From Gemmatimonadaceae bacterium (lineage in GTDB: Bacteria > Gemmatimonadota > Gemmatimonadetes > Gemmatimonadales > Gemmatimonadaceae), in assembly GCA_019637445.1 (NCBI GenBank), contig JAHBVS010000001.1, positions 434,001 to 498,000 of the forward strand: a stretch of 64,000 nucleotides of DNA. Direction: 5' to 3'. The translations under genes were made by a program, and so were the position numbers. The notes under the pieces are model-generated. The model saw only the letters and a list, made by a program, of their open reading frames with translations, ran no database searches and was not told where the DNA came from. Positions 40,100 to 49,245 of this stretch are shown piece after piece; the first letter of the stretch is position 1, and every line of letters starts with the position of its first letter.

Positions 40100-42661
40100 C
40101 TACTCGATGCGCAGGATGGCGAGCCGCGCCGTGGCCGGCAGGCTCGCCCCACCTGGACCGCGCAGCTCGATCAGCCGCGTGTTGCCGGACACCAGCGGTT
40201 GCAGCTCGATGACGAGAAATCCTCCGGGGACCACGGCGGGCGCAGTGAGCGTGAACTCCGCCGGCGCAATCGGAGTTGGCTGCAACGGGGAGGGTCGGCC
40301 GAATCGCGTCGGCAAGTCGGCGCAGTGCCCGCTGGCCGCACAGAGACCGTCGAACACAGCCGAGAGGTTCCACGAGGGGAGCCGCAGCGTGGCGTCCCCC
40401 GGCACCGCGCCGCCGCGCAGCTCGCTGGCCATCGCCAGTGACCAACGTCCGAGCATCTCGTCCCAACCGCGGCCGGCGCGGGCCTCGAGGTTCGCCAGTC
40501 CCGTCTGCCCGCTGCGCACGAGGTCGCGCACGAAGGTCGCTTCATCGAGCGTGGCGTGGTCCATCGCCCATCGCAGCAACGACCAGGCACTGCCGTAGAA
40601 GGAGACATCGCCGCCGTCTCGCGGACCCAGAGGCGATCCCGCCGCGGGATCGACCAACAGGTCCCACAACCCTTCGAAGTGCGGCAGCATGATGCGCGGC
40701 GACCCCACACAGCCGGGATCGAGCGCGAGCGCTCCGAGTTCACACGCCAGAACGTCGTAGCCCGCGTCGGGTCCGACGGGGACCCGGAACCGCGCGTACA
40801 ACTCCTCGGCGTGGCGGGCCAACGCCTCTTCCAGCCACGGTTCCTCCAGCGGCTGGCCGCGCACGATGCGCTCGGCGTACGACGTGATGTGCTTGAGCTC
40901 GTGCGCCAGCGTGCCTGGCATCTCCCAGCTCCAGCGGGCCTTGGTGCCCACGTCCATCCCTGCAGCGTCGGAGGTCGGTGCCTGCAGGTACACCATCTCG
41001 CCTTGGTTGCTGGCCTGGAACTGCGAGCGCGAGAAGAAGTCGCAGGTGACGACGGCGCCGAGCACGGCGCCGCTGCGCATCTGGTTCATCCGTGGGGTGA
41101 CCACAATGACGATCTTGCCATTGGCGTCGAGGCGGGAATCCATCACCAAGGGATCGCCGAAGCGCTGGGCGATGGGGAACAGCACCGCATCCGCGGCCTG
41201 GGCCAGCGTGACGAGTTCGGCATCCATCCGGCCGGCGAGCGTCGGAGCACCGCCGCTCAGCGTCGCGGTGTCCTCGAGGATCGCAATGCGCGAGCCCTCC
41301 CAGACGAGGCGCGCGCCGATGGAGGCATAGCCGCTGCAGGGCGTTGGTGCCTCGAGATTCGGCACGCGGACCGGCACCACACTGTTCACGGCCGGCAACT
41401 GGAGTGACGGCGCCCGCGCCTCACGTGGGATCGCAACGCCGACGGCCGCCGCGGCCCGCGAAGACTCGAGCAGCGCCAGGTGCGCCGAAGCTGCTGCTGC
41501 ACGACGCGAGGGCAATGCCGGAACGCCAGACGCGCGGCCGAGTGCGGCGCGCCAAGTCTGGCCTGCAGCGCGAAGCGTCGGCGCCGTATGCCCCTCCCCG
41601 CCCTTGCCAACCAAGGAGAGACCTACTGCGCCGGCCCCGAGCGCGCGCGCCGCGTGCTGCACCGTGATCAAGTACCGCCCCGCGCCGTCCACCAACTCAA
41701 GGCAGCTCGCCTCCTGCGGCGTCGTCAGCACGAGTGCCGCGCCCGGGACCAGCGACCGCTGCGGCGCGACGCGCATGCGCGCCGCCGCCGCTCCCACGCC
41801 GCCCGGCGTGCGCAACTGCACCTGCATCGGTCCGCTGGCGATGCAGTACCGTGTCGTCGCCGGCAGCAACGCCGTCACCTGCGTCGCGCTGGCCGCGGTC
41901 ACCGTGGCCGGCAAGCCATCGACCAGGATCTCGTTGCCGCCCACCGTGGGCGCGAAACGTGAGCCGTACAGCGTGAAGGGCAGCCCGGGCTCGATGGTCG
42001 CGCCGCGCACCGAATCAATGATGGGCGATGTCGCGGTCACACCGACATCCACGCGCAGCGGTCGCGCTGCGACGACGCCATCCACGGTCGCGATGACCCT
42101 CGCCTTGCCGGCCGCCTTGGGCGTAACCCGGCCCTCGGCATCCACCGTCGCGATCCGCGTCGCGTCGACGCTCCAGGCAATCGGCGCACCGACCAGGACC
42201 TCGCCGTCCGCGTCGAGTGCGCGAGCGGGCACCGGGGTAGGCGCACCCGGCAGTGCCAGCCGCAGCGTATCGGCATCAAGCTCTATCCCAGCCGCCGGTG
42301 GATTCTCCAGCCGCAGTTCGATCTGCCCGAGGACGCTGCCGGCCACCGCGCGCAGGATGCCGCGTCCTGGCCGCAGCGCGACCACCTCGCCGGCCTCCGA
42401 AACCGTCAGCAAGTCCGGGGTGCTCGTGCTCCACGCGACGGGAACGTCCAGCACCGTGCCTTTGATATCGAGCACGGCCGCGAGCGCCATCATCGAGCGG
42501 CCCGGCCGCAGCACCTGCGAGGGCACGACCACCGCGACGTGCCGCACTTCCCCCTCCACGGGCGGCGTGGGCGTATCACACGCGAGGAACCCGAGGCAAC
42601 TCGCGACGGAGAGGCCAAGCCAGCCTCTCCATCGAGATGGACGTACTGCGGTGGGGCGCAT
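40100..42661 (-). CDS. Large lipoprotein with Ig-like and IPT domains and a HExxH peptidase-like domain
   Basis: This 853-residue protein has a lipobox (SVASCLGFLAC; the second Cys is the likelier lipid site). Residues 25-200 hold two Big2-type Ig-like domains (VSEAGEVVALRPGRG, VDAEGRVTPKAAGKA). An IPT/TIG domain follows (DSVRGATIEPGLPFTLYGSRF). The C-terminal half contains GTLAHELKHITSY, with His587-Glu588-x-x-His591, and a downstream PWLEEALARHAEELYA that could give the third ligand Glu. This resembles the gluzincin M30-like group. Cysteines near AVVTCDFF and in the C-terminal tail may form disulfides. The 3' end meets ybbP convergently, 4 bases apart. Protease activity is likely but unproven. 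Confidence 0.75.
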   Translation of the reverse strand: MRPTAVRPSRWRGWLGLSVASCLGFLACDTPTPPVEGEVRHVAVVVPSQVLRPGRSMMALAAVLDIKGTVLDVPVAWSTSTPDLLTVSEAGEVVALRPGRGILRAVAGSVLGQIELRLENPPAAGIELDADTLRLALPGAPTPVPARALDADGEVLVGAPIAWSVDATRIATVDAEGRVTPKAAGKARVIATVDGVVAARPLRVDVGVTATSPIIDSVRGATIEPGLPFTLYGSRFAPTVGGNEILVDGLPATVTAASATQVTALLPATTRYCIASGPMQVQLRTPGGVGAAAARMRVAPQRSLVPGAALVLTTPQEASCLELVDGAGRYLITVQHAARALGAGAVGLSLVGKGGEGHTAPTLRAAGQTWRAALGRASGVPALPSRRAAAASAHLALLESSRAAAAVGVAIPREARAPSLQLPAVNSVVPVRVPNLEAPTPCSGYASIGARLVWEGSRIAILEDTATLSGGAPTLAGRMDAELVTLAQAADAVLFPIAQRFGDPLVMDSRLDANGKIVIVVTPRMNQMRSGAVLGAVVTCDFFSRSQFQASNQGEMVYLQAPTSDAAGMDVGTKARWSWEMPGTLAHELKHITSYAERIVRGQPLEEPWLEEALARHAEELYARFRVPVGPDAGYDVLACELGALALDPGCVGSPRIMLPHFEGLWDLLVDPAAGSPLGPRDGGDVSFYGSAWSLLRWAMDHATLDEATFVRDLVRSGQTGLANLEARAGRGWDEMLGRWSLAMASELRGGAVPGDATLRLPSWNLSAVFDGLCAASGHCADLPTRFGRPSPLQPTPIAPAEFTLTAPAVVPGGFLVIELQPLVSGNTRLIELRGPGGASLPATARLAILRIE

Positions 42662-42725
42662 CGTCTTTCTAACTATACCGTTGCCGGGAATCGCGGGCGA
42701 GCGGGAGTACCCGTACCTTCCCCGA

Positions 42726-43298
42726 ATGCGCGATGCGATGCGGACCTGGGCCGCCGGCCGATGGTGGCAGTGGCGGCTGCCGTTGCTCCTGCTCCTGCTG
42801 GTGCAGGCCACCCGCCCCCTGCGCGACTTCGACGGGCGAACCAACATTTTCTCGGGCATCACCTTCGGTGCGCACGAGTTCGGCCACCTGTTGTTCGCAT
42901 TTTTCGGCGAATGGTGGACGATTGCCGGCGGCAGCATCACGCAGCTGCTGATTCCCATCGGCGCGGCCGCCGCCGTATCGCGTAGCCGCGACTGGTTTGG
43001 CGTGGCGATCTGCGGACTCTTCCTCGCCGCCTCGCTGGGCGACCTCTCCTGGTACATCGCCGACGCCCGCGCCCGCGAGCTGGACCTCGTGAGCTTCTCT
43101 CCCGATGCCTCGGGCCACGACTGGGCGTACCTGCTGCGCCACGCGGGCTGGCTGCGCTACGACCTGCGGCTTGCCAGCTTCACGCGATTCGTCGGCTGGC
43201 TGGTCACGCTGGCCTCGACGCTGCTGGCCCTGCGCCTGCTGTGGTGGATGAAGACGGAGCCAGCGCCGCGCGATTTCGAGCCAAACACGCCGCTCTGA
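42726..43298 (+). CDS. Small membrane protein with intramembrane HEFGH motif
   Basis: This 190-residue protein has about four hydrophobic segments. His50-Glu51-Phe-Gly-His54 lies in GAHEFGHLLFAFFG, directly before a membrane stretch (ITQLLIPIGAAAAVSR), which recalls the zinc motif of site-2 (M50) proteases. A second-ligand motif of M50 (LDG or NPDG) is not visible; ASLGDLSWYIAD in the third segment might supply an Asp. It may be a minimal M50-like peptidase or a metal-binding membrane protein. ATG 42726 is preferred; another in-frame ATG follows three codons later. It is divergent from the large lipoprotein gene. Confidence 0.7.
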   Translation: MRDAMRTWAAGRWWQWRLPLLLLLLVQATRPLRDFDGRTNIFSGITFGAHEFGHLLFAFFGEWWTIAGGSITQLLIPIGAAAAVSRSRDWFGVAICGLFLAASLGDLSWYIADARARELDLVSFSPDASGHDWAYLLRHAGWLRYDLRLASFTRFVGWLVTLASTLLALRLLWWMKTEPAPRDFEPNTPL

Positions 43299-43337
43299 AA
43301 CGGCGCGCCTGAAGCAGCCAGCCCGAATTGACTATGC

Positions 43338-43607
43338 CTAGCGCGTGACGCAGCGCGGGCGCTCGGGCGGCATCCCGGCGCAGCGGATCGTCTCGTCCAT
43401 CCCCTGCGCGATCGTCCCACAGGCGGTGTTCACTGCCGTCTCCAAGGCCTGTCGCTCGTCGGCACCGGAGGCCGTCGCGCAGTTCGTGCGCCCATTGAAG
43501 GTGACGCAGGCCTCGCACTCCACGCGCTGCGCGGACAGCGTCGAATAGAGCAGCAACGCGGCAAACCCAAACACCAGCGCCAGGGTGATGATCGTGCTTC
43601 GCTTCAT
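43338..43607 (-). CDS. Small exported Cys-rich protein
   Basis: This 89-residue protein has an N-terminal hydrophobic helix (IITLALVFGFAALLLYSTLSAQ) that is a signal peptide or anchor. The short mature part has six cysteines (VECEAC, TNCATA, NTACGT, IRCAGM, PRCVTR) and an Asn-Gly-Arg-Thr motif, suggesting a compact disulfide-bonded domain. Its ATG overlaps the stop of the upstream mannose-1-phosphate guanylyltransferase gene (ATGA), so it is translated with it. I recognise no named family and can state no function. Confidence 0.75.
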   Translation of the reverse strand: MKRSTIITLALVFGFAALLLYSTLSAQRVECEACVTFNGRTNCATASGADERQALETAVNTACGTIAQGMDETIRCAGMPPERPRCVTR

Positions 43608-44779
43608 ACGGAATTGGTGGGGTTGATGCGCATCGATCCCGGCAGCGCGTCGAGCAACGGCCGCAGGTCGGTGGCGCGGTCCAGCGAGGTCACGAAGGTG
43701 AGCCCGTCGAGCGAGACGACCAGCATCCGCGAGAGCCCATACACAACGACCGTGCCGCGCTCGGCGTGCACCACGTTGCACTCGGCTTCCACGAAGTGCA
43801 CCTGACCGATCGCGCCGTTGCCGTCGTCGTCGAGGTCACGGGCCCGCCGCAGCGACGCCCAGGTGCCGACGTCATCCCAGCCGAACTCGCCCTGCAGCAC
43901 CAGCAGGCGTTGCGTGCGCTCGAGCAGGCCGCGCTCCAGCGACGTCGCCCGCACCATCCCGATGTAGCCGGGGATGTTGCCGGCCGCGAGCGCGTCGAGG
44001 CCATCGCGCACCTCGGGCGTGACGGCACGCAGTTCCTTGAGGATCGTCTCGGCGGCACCGACCAGGATGCCGCTGTGCCAGCGTGCGCCGTCCTCCATCA
44101 TCGTCTCGGCCACGGCCTCGCTGGGCTTCTCGACGTAGCCGCGCGTCGTGGCCACGCCACCGCGCGAGAGCGGCTGGTCGGCATCAAGCGCCGGGCCGGG
44201 TAGCACGTACCCGAAACCCGTCTCTGGCCGCGAGGGCAGGACGCCCACCGAGACCAGCGCCCGTTCGCGGGCCGCGAAGCCCGCCGCACGACGCAGCGTG
44301 CGCCGGAACTCCTCGGGGAAATCGACCGCGAGGTCCGCGTGGATGGCGACGCACATCGCGCTGGGACCGGCGCGGCGCGCCAACTCCTGTGCGCCCCAGG
44401 CCAGCGCCGCCGCCGTGCCGATCGGCCGCGGTTCCACCAACACGTTCTCGTCGGGCACGTCCTTCGTGACGGAACGGATGGCCGGCGCAATGTCGCGACT
44501 GGTCAGGATCAGCACGCGCTCCGGCGGGATCGTCGGCTGCAATCGGCCGACGGTTTCCTCGATCAACGTCTGTTCGGAGACCAGGGCGAGCAGCGGCTTC
44601 GGTCGTGCAGGCGTGGACAGCGGCCAGAAGCGCGACCCGATGCCGCCCGCGAAGACCACTGCCCAGAGCGCCACATCCGTTTCCGGCTCGCCGGCGACGA
44701 TGGGCTGCTCCTCGGGCAGGGTGCCGGCCCCTGAGACGGAGGGCGGCTCGCTGGACGGGAACGGATCGCGAAACGTCAT
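43604..44779 (-). CDS. manC: Mannose-1-phosphate guanylyltransferase
   Basis: This 391-residue cytoplasmic enzyme makes GDP-mannose from GTP and mannose 1-phosphate for polysaccharide and glycoconjugate synthesis. The nucleotidyltransferase signature is VFAGGIGSRFWPLS followed by PKPLL. Further family segments are VLVEPRPIGTAAALAW, CVAIHADLAV, GYVEKPSE, HSGILVG, and FGWDDVGTWASL. A left-handed beta-helix-like C-terminal region follows (CNVVHAERGTVVVYGL). The usual bifunctional isomerase domain of long ManC proteins is absent. The N-terminal 35 residues are an acidic, Pro/Ser-rich extension. It is coupled to the small Cys-rich gene. Confidence 0.9.
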   Translation of the reverse strand: MTFRDPFPSSEPPSVSGAGTLPEEQPIVAGEPETDVALWAVVFAGGIGSRFWPLSTPARPKPLLALVSEQTLIEETVGRLQPTIPPERVLILTSRDIAPAIRSVTKDVPDENVLVEPRPIGTAAALAWGAQELARRAGPSAMCVAIHADLAVDFPEEFRRTLRRAAGFAARERALVSVGVLPSRPETGFGYVLPGPALDADQPLSRGGVATTRGYVEKPSEAVAETMMEDGARWHSGILVGAAETILKELRAVTPEVRDGLDALAAGNIPGYIGMVRATSLERGLLERTQRLLVLQGEFGWDDVGTWASLRRARDLDDDGNGAIGQVHFVEAECNVVHAERGTVVVYGLSRMLVVSLDGLTFVTSLDRATDLRPLLDALPGSMRINPTNSV

Positions 44780-44824
44780 TGGATGGCAAACTAGGCGGCA
44801 CCACTGCCGCCTGCCACGGGCGCC

Positions 44825-46144
44825 CTAGCGCAGGAGCACGATGCCCAGGACGCCGACAGCAAACAGCAGCAGCATCCCTGGCACGGCAAAGCGCAGCCAG
44901 CGCCCGTAGGGGACGCCGGCCTTGAGCAGCATCGCCAACAACGCGCCGTTGGTCGGGTTGACCGCGTCCGTCGTCGCGGCGCCTGCCTGGTAGGCCATCA
45001 CGGCCGCGTCGCGGCTGAAGCCGAGGAGGTCCGCCATCGGCGCCATGATGGGCATCGTCAACACGGCCTGCCCGCTGTTCGAAGGCACCGGGATGTGCAG
45101 CAGCGCCTGCACGGGCACCATCAGCACCGCGGCGGCCACCGCCGGCACCTGCTGCAGCGGCGACACAAGGCCATAGACGATGGTATCCAGCACGCGACCG
45201 TCCTCGAGCACCACGCTGATCGCGCGCGCCACGCCCACGAACAGCGCCGCCGAAAGCATCGAGTCCATCCCGGCGAGAAAGCCGCGCGTCGTGTCGTCCA
45301 GTCCCCGGCGCTGCACGAGCCCGACAGCAAAGCCGGCCACAAGGAACAGCGCCGAGAGCACGTTGATGCCCCAATCGTGTCGAAGCACGCCCCACACATA
45401 GAAGAAGATCGGCAGCGTCACGAACGACAGGGCCAGCAGGTCGCGTGCACTCGGAGGCTCCTCCGTGAACACCGCGAGGTCCGGGCGCACGTCGTCCCGC
45501 TTGAGCGAGAGTAGGGTCCAGCCGATCCACAGGGCGCTGGCGAGCACCAAGAGGGCCAACCGAACGCCAACGCCACTCATCGGACCGAGTTCGGCGTAGC
45601 GCAGGGCAATTCCCGCCGCGAAGGGATTCGTGGGCCCGAACGCCGCACCGACGCAGGCGGCGCCGACGCTCATCGACAGCGCCGTGATGGCCCCGAAGCC
45701 GAGCCCTCGGGACAGCACCACGAGCACGGGGACCATCGCGATGATCTCCTCGTGCATGTTCTCCAACGCCCCGAAGGTCGCGAAGACCAGGCTCACGGCC
45801 ACGACGACGAGGCGCGGGTAGCGCGTGCGGCCGACGAGGCTGCCGACGACGCGGCGCAGCGCGCCGGTCGCGTCGAGCAGCGCATACGCCCCGCCGACGA
45901 AGAGAATGGTGATGATGACGTCCGCACCGGCGATGATGCCACGCGGCACGGCCACCAGCGCGGCGAGCAGCCCGACCGGTGCGGAAGGCACGGCGGCGAA
46001 GGTGCCGGGCACGACCAGGTTGAGGCCGGACGCCGCGTCGTGGACGCGCTGGTAGCTACCGGCGGGAAGGATCCAGGTGAGCGCTGCCGCCACCGCGACG
46101 CCGCTCAGCAAGAGGACCATGGGATGCGGCAGGCGGAGCTTCAC
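44825..46144 (-). CDS. YfcC/ArgD-type membrane transporter (C4-dicarboxylate anaerobic carrier family)
   Basis: This 439-residue protein has about 11-12 helices. The start KLRLPHPMVLLLSG and WILPAGSYQRV matches the N-terminus of YfcC-family transporters, which supports the GTG at 46144. Two re-entrant-like segments, SVGAACVGAAFGPTNPFAAG and VPSNSGQAVLTMPIMAPMADLLG, are the family's conserved substrate and sodium motifs. Family members are thought to carry amino acids or dicarboxylates (for example arginine/ornithine exchange), but the substrate is not assigned. It is divergent from the methyltransferase gene. Confidence 0.85.
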   Translation of the reverse strand: MKLRLPHPMVLLLSGVAVAAALTWILPAGSYQRVHDAASGLNLVVPGTFAAVPSAPVGLLAALVAVPRGIIAGADVIITILFVGGAYALLDATGALRRVVGSLVGRTRYPRLVVVAVSLVFATFGALENMHEEIIAMVPVLVVLSRGLGFGAITALSMSVGAACVGAAFGPTNPFAAGIALRYAELGPMSGVGVRLALLVLASALWIGWTLLSLKRDDVRPDLAVFTEEPPSARDLLALSFVTLPIFFYVWGVLRHDWGINVLSALFLVAGFAVGLVQRRGLDDTTRGFLAGMDSMLSAALFVGVARAISVVLEDGRVLDTIVYGLVSPLQQVPAVAAAVLMVPVQALLHIPVPSNSGQAVLTMPIMAPMADLLGFSRDAAVMAYQAGAATTDAVNPTNGALLAMLLKAGVPYGRWLRFAVPGMLLLFAVGVLGIVLLR

Positions 46145-46216
46145 GCGGCGAAACGGTACATCCCATCCCTGAAACGGACAAGCACAGCAGCCGATCGCCG
46201 GCCGGCCCCACGGCAC

Positions 46217-46222
46217 TATAGT
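46217..46222 (+). promoter_or_regulatory. Candidate -10 element of the methyltransferase gene
   Basis: TATAGT is a strong -10 match, nine bases before the ATG at 46232. No Shine-Dalgarno motif lies between them, so a nearly leaderless mRNA is likely. A matching -35 is not obvious. Confidence 0.45.
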
Positions 46223-46231
46223 TTTGGCGTG

Positions 46232-46927
46232 ATGCCTCACTCGTCACTCTCCGGCGCCGTTGCCTCGCAACTCTGGCGCCGCAACCGCACCCGGCTCCGG
46301 AAGCGACTCGGCCTGCCGCGTGCGGGGGCTTGGATGCGCCCCTACGAGGAGGATCTCATCCTCGACATCCTGACCATCCTGCAGCCGAAACGCTGCCTCG
46401 AGTGGGGCGGCGGCTACTCGACGCTGAACTTCCCTGACCTACTGCCTTCGGACGCCACCTGGACCTGCGTGGAGCACGACAAGGACTGGGCGGCCAACCT
46501 CGCCGGGCAGTTGCGGCGCCCGGGGGTGACCGTGCGATTCGTCCCACCGGACGTTCCCAAGTTCACGGGGGACGGCGATGCCACGAGCTTCGCGAGCTAC
46601 CTCGCGGCCGCAAAAGAGGGCGCGCCGTACGACTTCATCCTGGTTGATGGCCGTGCCCGCGCCGCCTGTATCGAGGTCGCCAAGTCGCTGCTAAGTCCGG
46701 AGGGCGTTCTCGTGCTGCACGATGCCAATCGCAGCGCGTATCTCGGCGCCACACAGGGGTTTAAGCAACAAGCGCTTTTTCAGGATCGACGGGCATTTCG
46801 TGGCAATCGCGTGGCTGGCGGGGTATGGCTGGGCAGCCACGGGTGTGAGCTGGAGCAGAAACTCCCGTTGGACTTGCACCGCCGCGTGTGGGCGTTCTAT
46901 CGTGGGATAGGGCGTCTCCTGGCCTAG
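46232..46927 (+). CDS. Class I SAM-dependent methyltransferase-like protein
   Basis: This 231-residue protein has a Rossmann methyltransferase fold: motif I CLEWGGGYSTLNF, an acidic strand end in WTCVEHDKDWAANL, motif IV FILVDGRARAACIEV and LLSPEGVLVLHDANR. The pattern resembles the methyltransferase_24 group often associated with polysaccharide clusters. The substrate is unknown. The mannose enzyme nearby might link both to glycan synthesis, but the two are not in one operon. ATG 46232 follows the -10-like TATAGT directly. Confidence 0.82.
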   Translation: MPHSSLSGAVASQLWRRNRTRLRKRLGLPRAGAWMRPYEEDLILDILTILQPKRCLEWGGGYSTLNFPDLLPSDATWTCVEHDKDWAANLAGQLRRPGVTVRFVPPDVPKFTGDGDATSFASYLAAAKEGAPYDFILVDGRARAACIEVAKSLLSPEGVLVLHDANRSAYLGATQGFKQQALFQDRRAFRGNRVAGGVWLGSHGCELEQKLPLDLHRRVWAFYRGIGRLLA

Positions 46928-46942
46928 GCGCAAGGAGCATCG

Positions 46943-47692
46943 ATGTTCGACTACCTCACGAAGGCAAAGACGGCCGGACGGCTCTCGATGGCGCCCGGCA
47001 CGCTGACGAGCCTCCTGGTGCACGCGGCACTGGTGGTGGGGTTTGTCTACGATCGCGCCCAGCGCGACAACCTCGCGGCCGAGACCTGGGAGGAGACACC
47101 CCAGGGGCTGCTCTACATCGCCCCGCCCGACGTGAACTCGGCGGCCAGCCAAGTGCAGATCACGTTTGAGTCCGGTGGTGGTGCGGAAGGTACCGCGGAT
47201 CCCACGGACGCCACCGATGGCCTTGGGGCGCGGGTACGCGGTTCCGGCCCAGGCGAGAGCGCCGTGGCCAGCGCCAGTTCCGATGACGCCCCCGAGCAGA
47301 TCGCGGTCCCGACGGACGATCCGTACGAGAACGCGTTCTCAAGCGTCGAGGTGGAATCGGCGGCCGAGCGCGATCCTTCGAGCGCTGCGCCGGCCTATCC
47401 GCGCGAGTTGATGCAGGCCGGCATTGAGGGCTACGCGGCGATGCGCTTCGTGGTGGATTCGATGGGTCGGGTCGACCTCTCGTCGGTGCGCGTGCTCCAG
47501 ACCACGCATCCGGAGTTCGCCGCCGCCGTGAAGGCGGCGATGCCCGGCATGCGCTTCACCCCCGCCCGCCTGGGCGACCGGCCGGTGCGCCAGCTCGCGG
47601 AACAGCTGTTCGCGTTCCAGATCCAGCCGACGCCGCCGAAGGTCAGCGAATCCGGAGTACCCGCCACCGCACAGGGACCTCGTAGGCCCTAA
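46943..47692 (+). CDS. TonB-family energy transducer
   Basis: This 249-residue protein has an N-terminal helix (LTSLLVHAALVVGFVYD) that anchors it in the inner membrane, a linker of about 110 residues rich in Ser, Ala, Gly and acidic residues, and a C-terminal TonB domain (AYPRELMQAGIEGYAAMRFVVD, then AAVKAAMPGMRFTPARLG). The linker lacks the Pro-Lys repeats of classic TonB. The RBS AAGGAG lies five bases before the ATG. No exbB/exbD is nearby. Its TonB domain is similar to that fused to the M56 peptidase at 29495. Its last 50 bases overlap the convergent metalloprotease gene. Confidence 0.85.
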   Translation: MFDYLTKAKTAGRLSMAPGTLTSLLVHAALVVGFVYDRAQRDNLAAETWEETPQGLLYIAPPDVNSAASQVQITFESGGGAEGTADPTDATDGLGARVRGSGPGESAVASASSDDAPEQIAVPTDDPYENAFSSVEVESAAERDPSSAAPAYPRELMQAGIEGYAAMRFVVDSMGRVDLSSVRVLQTTHPEFAAAVKAAMPGMRFTPARLGDRPVRQLAEQLFAFQIQPTPPKVSESGVPATAQGPRRP

Positions 47693-49199
47693 CTTGCGCG
47701 GTGAAGCCGGCATCGGCGCCCACGACGCGATACCAGCCCGGGCTGCCGTGTTCCTTGAAGAGGAAGTAGGACTGATTCGACGGTGAGAGCACGGCGTCCG
47801 GGAACCAGCCGTAGCTGCGTCCGCTGAGGTCCCACACGCGCAGCGAGGCGCGGTCCTGGTAGCGCGGGTTCGGCGTCAGGTCGTCGCCGGCGTGTGAGAA
47901 GGTCCAGTCGAGCACCGCATCCGCCGGGTTCCATCGCGCCCCGAACACGTCCTGCATGCGCGCGCTGAGGCCACGCCGCTGCGAGATGCCGTCGCGCCCG
48001 AACCAGCCTTCGATGGCGCCGCGCGACACCGCCCGCAGCGCGTCATCCACAGTCTCGCCACTACCCATTCGCCGCAGGATGAGATCGCGCAGGAAGCCCA
48101 TCGCGTTGTCGAAGCCGGCCGTCAGCGTCCCGCTGGCCGGCTGCGCGCGCAGTTGGAACGACGACATCTCTGGCGTCGCGGCCGGACCGCGCCACTGGTG
48201 GTTGGCGTCGAGGGCAACGCCCGCCCGCCGACGGACGAACTCGTAGGACATCAGGTTCGCGCCGCCTTCGACCGCCCAGAAGCTGGCGCCAGCCACCGAC
48301 GGCAGCTCCGGCGACTGCCGCGTGGCGTGCATGTACTGCCGCTGGTGGTGGTGCGTCATCTCGTGCGCCAGGATGCCGGCCAGGCGCAGCGCGCTCGTCT
48401 CAACGAAGGGGTACAGCTCCATCCACGAGAACACGGTGTCGCCACCAATGTCGCTGAGTCCACGGAACTGCACCGGCGTCTCGCGTTGCAGGACGATGAG
48501 ATACTGGCCGGCCTGGCTCGAGCGCAGCGGCGCGTCCACGAAGGTCGCCTGCCAGAGGGCCGGCATCGCGGAGGCCACGAGGGCGTAGGCCGTGTCGAGC
48601 TGCGCGAGGAAGGCGTCGTCGTCCTCCGTAGCGTCCGTCCAGCGCGCCACCGCGGCGTAACCGTCGTAGAGCCGCACGATGCGTGCGGGCCGCGCCAGTC
48701 CGCTGGCGTCGTCCTCGAGCAGGAACTCCTCGTCGAGTGTCCAGGGCGTCGCGCGGTAGCGCGGGCGGGCGTTCAGAACGCCGTCGCCGGCCTGCGCGGG
48801 GCGCATCACGTCCTGCGCGTGTCGCGACTCGGTCCCGGCCCGAAGCTGCGCATCCGCCACTGCGTCCGGCCCGAAGGGGTCCGCCTCCGGTGCGATGGAG
48901 ATGCCCAGTGGATACGGCTCAAAGCTCGGCTCCGCCCCACTGCGCGCGCCCTCGATCGAACGCACGTCGAGCCAAGCCACCACATACTCCGCCCCAGCGA
49001 CCGCGGCGAACTCACAGCGCGTCTGGGTCTCGCTGGACGGTTGCGCCGCCTGCCCGACCTCGAGCGTGATGGGGCGTGATCCGCAGTAGCGAACGCCATC
49101 CGCGCGGGGCGCGAGGCCGGCATCGCGGCAGGCCAATGCGCCGGTGGCGACGGCGCCCACAAGGAGCGCGAAGACCGTGAGACGAGTTGCGCGGGGCAT
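47643..49199 (-). CDS. Lipoprotein with HExxH metallopeptidase-like domain
   Basis: This 518-residue protein has a lipobox (VATGALAC). A central segment, AGILAHEMTHHHQRQYM, provides His279-Glu280-x-x-His283, and a later FWAVEGGANLMSYEF contains a possible third ligand Glu. This is a gluzincin-like arrangement. The N-terminal part has Cys pairs (VRYCGSRP, TRCEFA) and beta structure; the C-terminal part ends with beta-rich WRVLRIR. I do not recognise the exact family. ATG 49199 begins the signal peptide. It converges on tonB with a 50-base overlap. Confidence 0.75.
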   Translation of the reverse strand: MPRATRLTVFALLVGAVATGALACRDAGLAPRADGVRYCGSRPITLEVGQAAQPSSETQTRCEFAAVAGAEYVVAWLDVRSIEGARSGAEPSFEPYPLGISIAPEADPFGPDAVADAQLRAGTESRHAQDVMRPAQAGDGVLNARPRYRATPWTLDEEFLLEDDASGLARPARIVRLYDGYAAVARWTDATEDDDAFLAQLDTAYALVASAMPALWQATFVDAPLRSSQAGQYLIVLQRETPVQFRGLSDIGGDTVFSWMELYPFVETSALRLAGILAHEMTHHHQRQYMHATRQSPELPSVAGASFWAVEGGANLMSYEFVRRRAGVALDANHQWRGPAATPEMSSFQLRAQPASGTLTAGFDNAMGFLRDLILRRMGSGETVDDALRAVSRGAIEGWFGRDGISQRRGLSARMQDVFGARWNPADAVLDWTFSHAGDDLTPNPRYQDRASLRVWDLSGRSYGWFPDAVLSPSNQSYFLFKEHGSPGWYRVVGADAGFTAQVRAYEVPVRWRVLRIR

Positions 49200-49245
49200 C
49201 GAGAGCCGTACCCGCCGACGCGGCGGTGGCGTCACCGATTACGGC

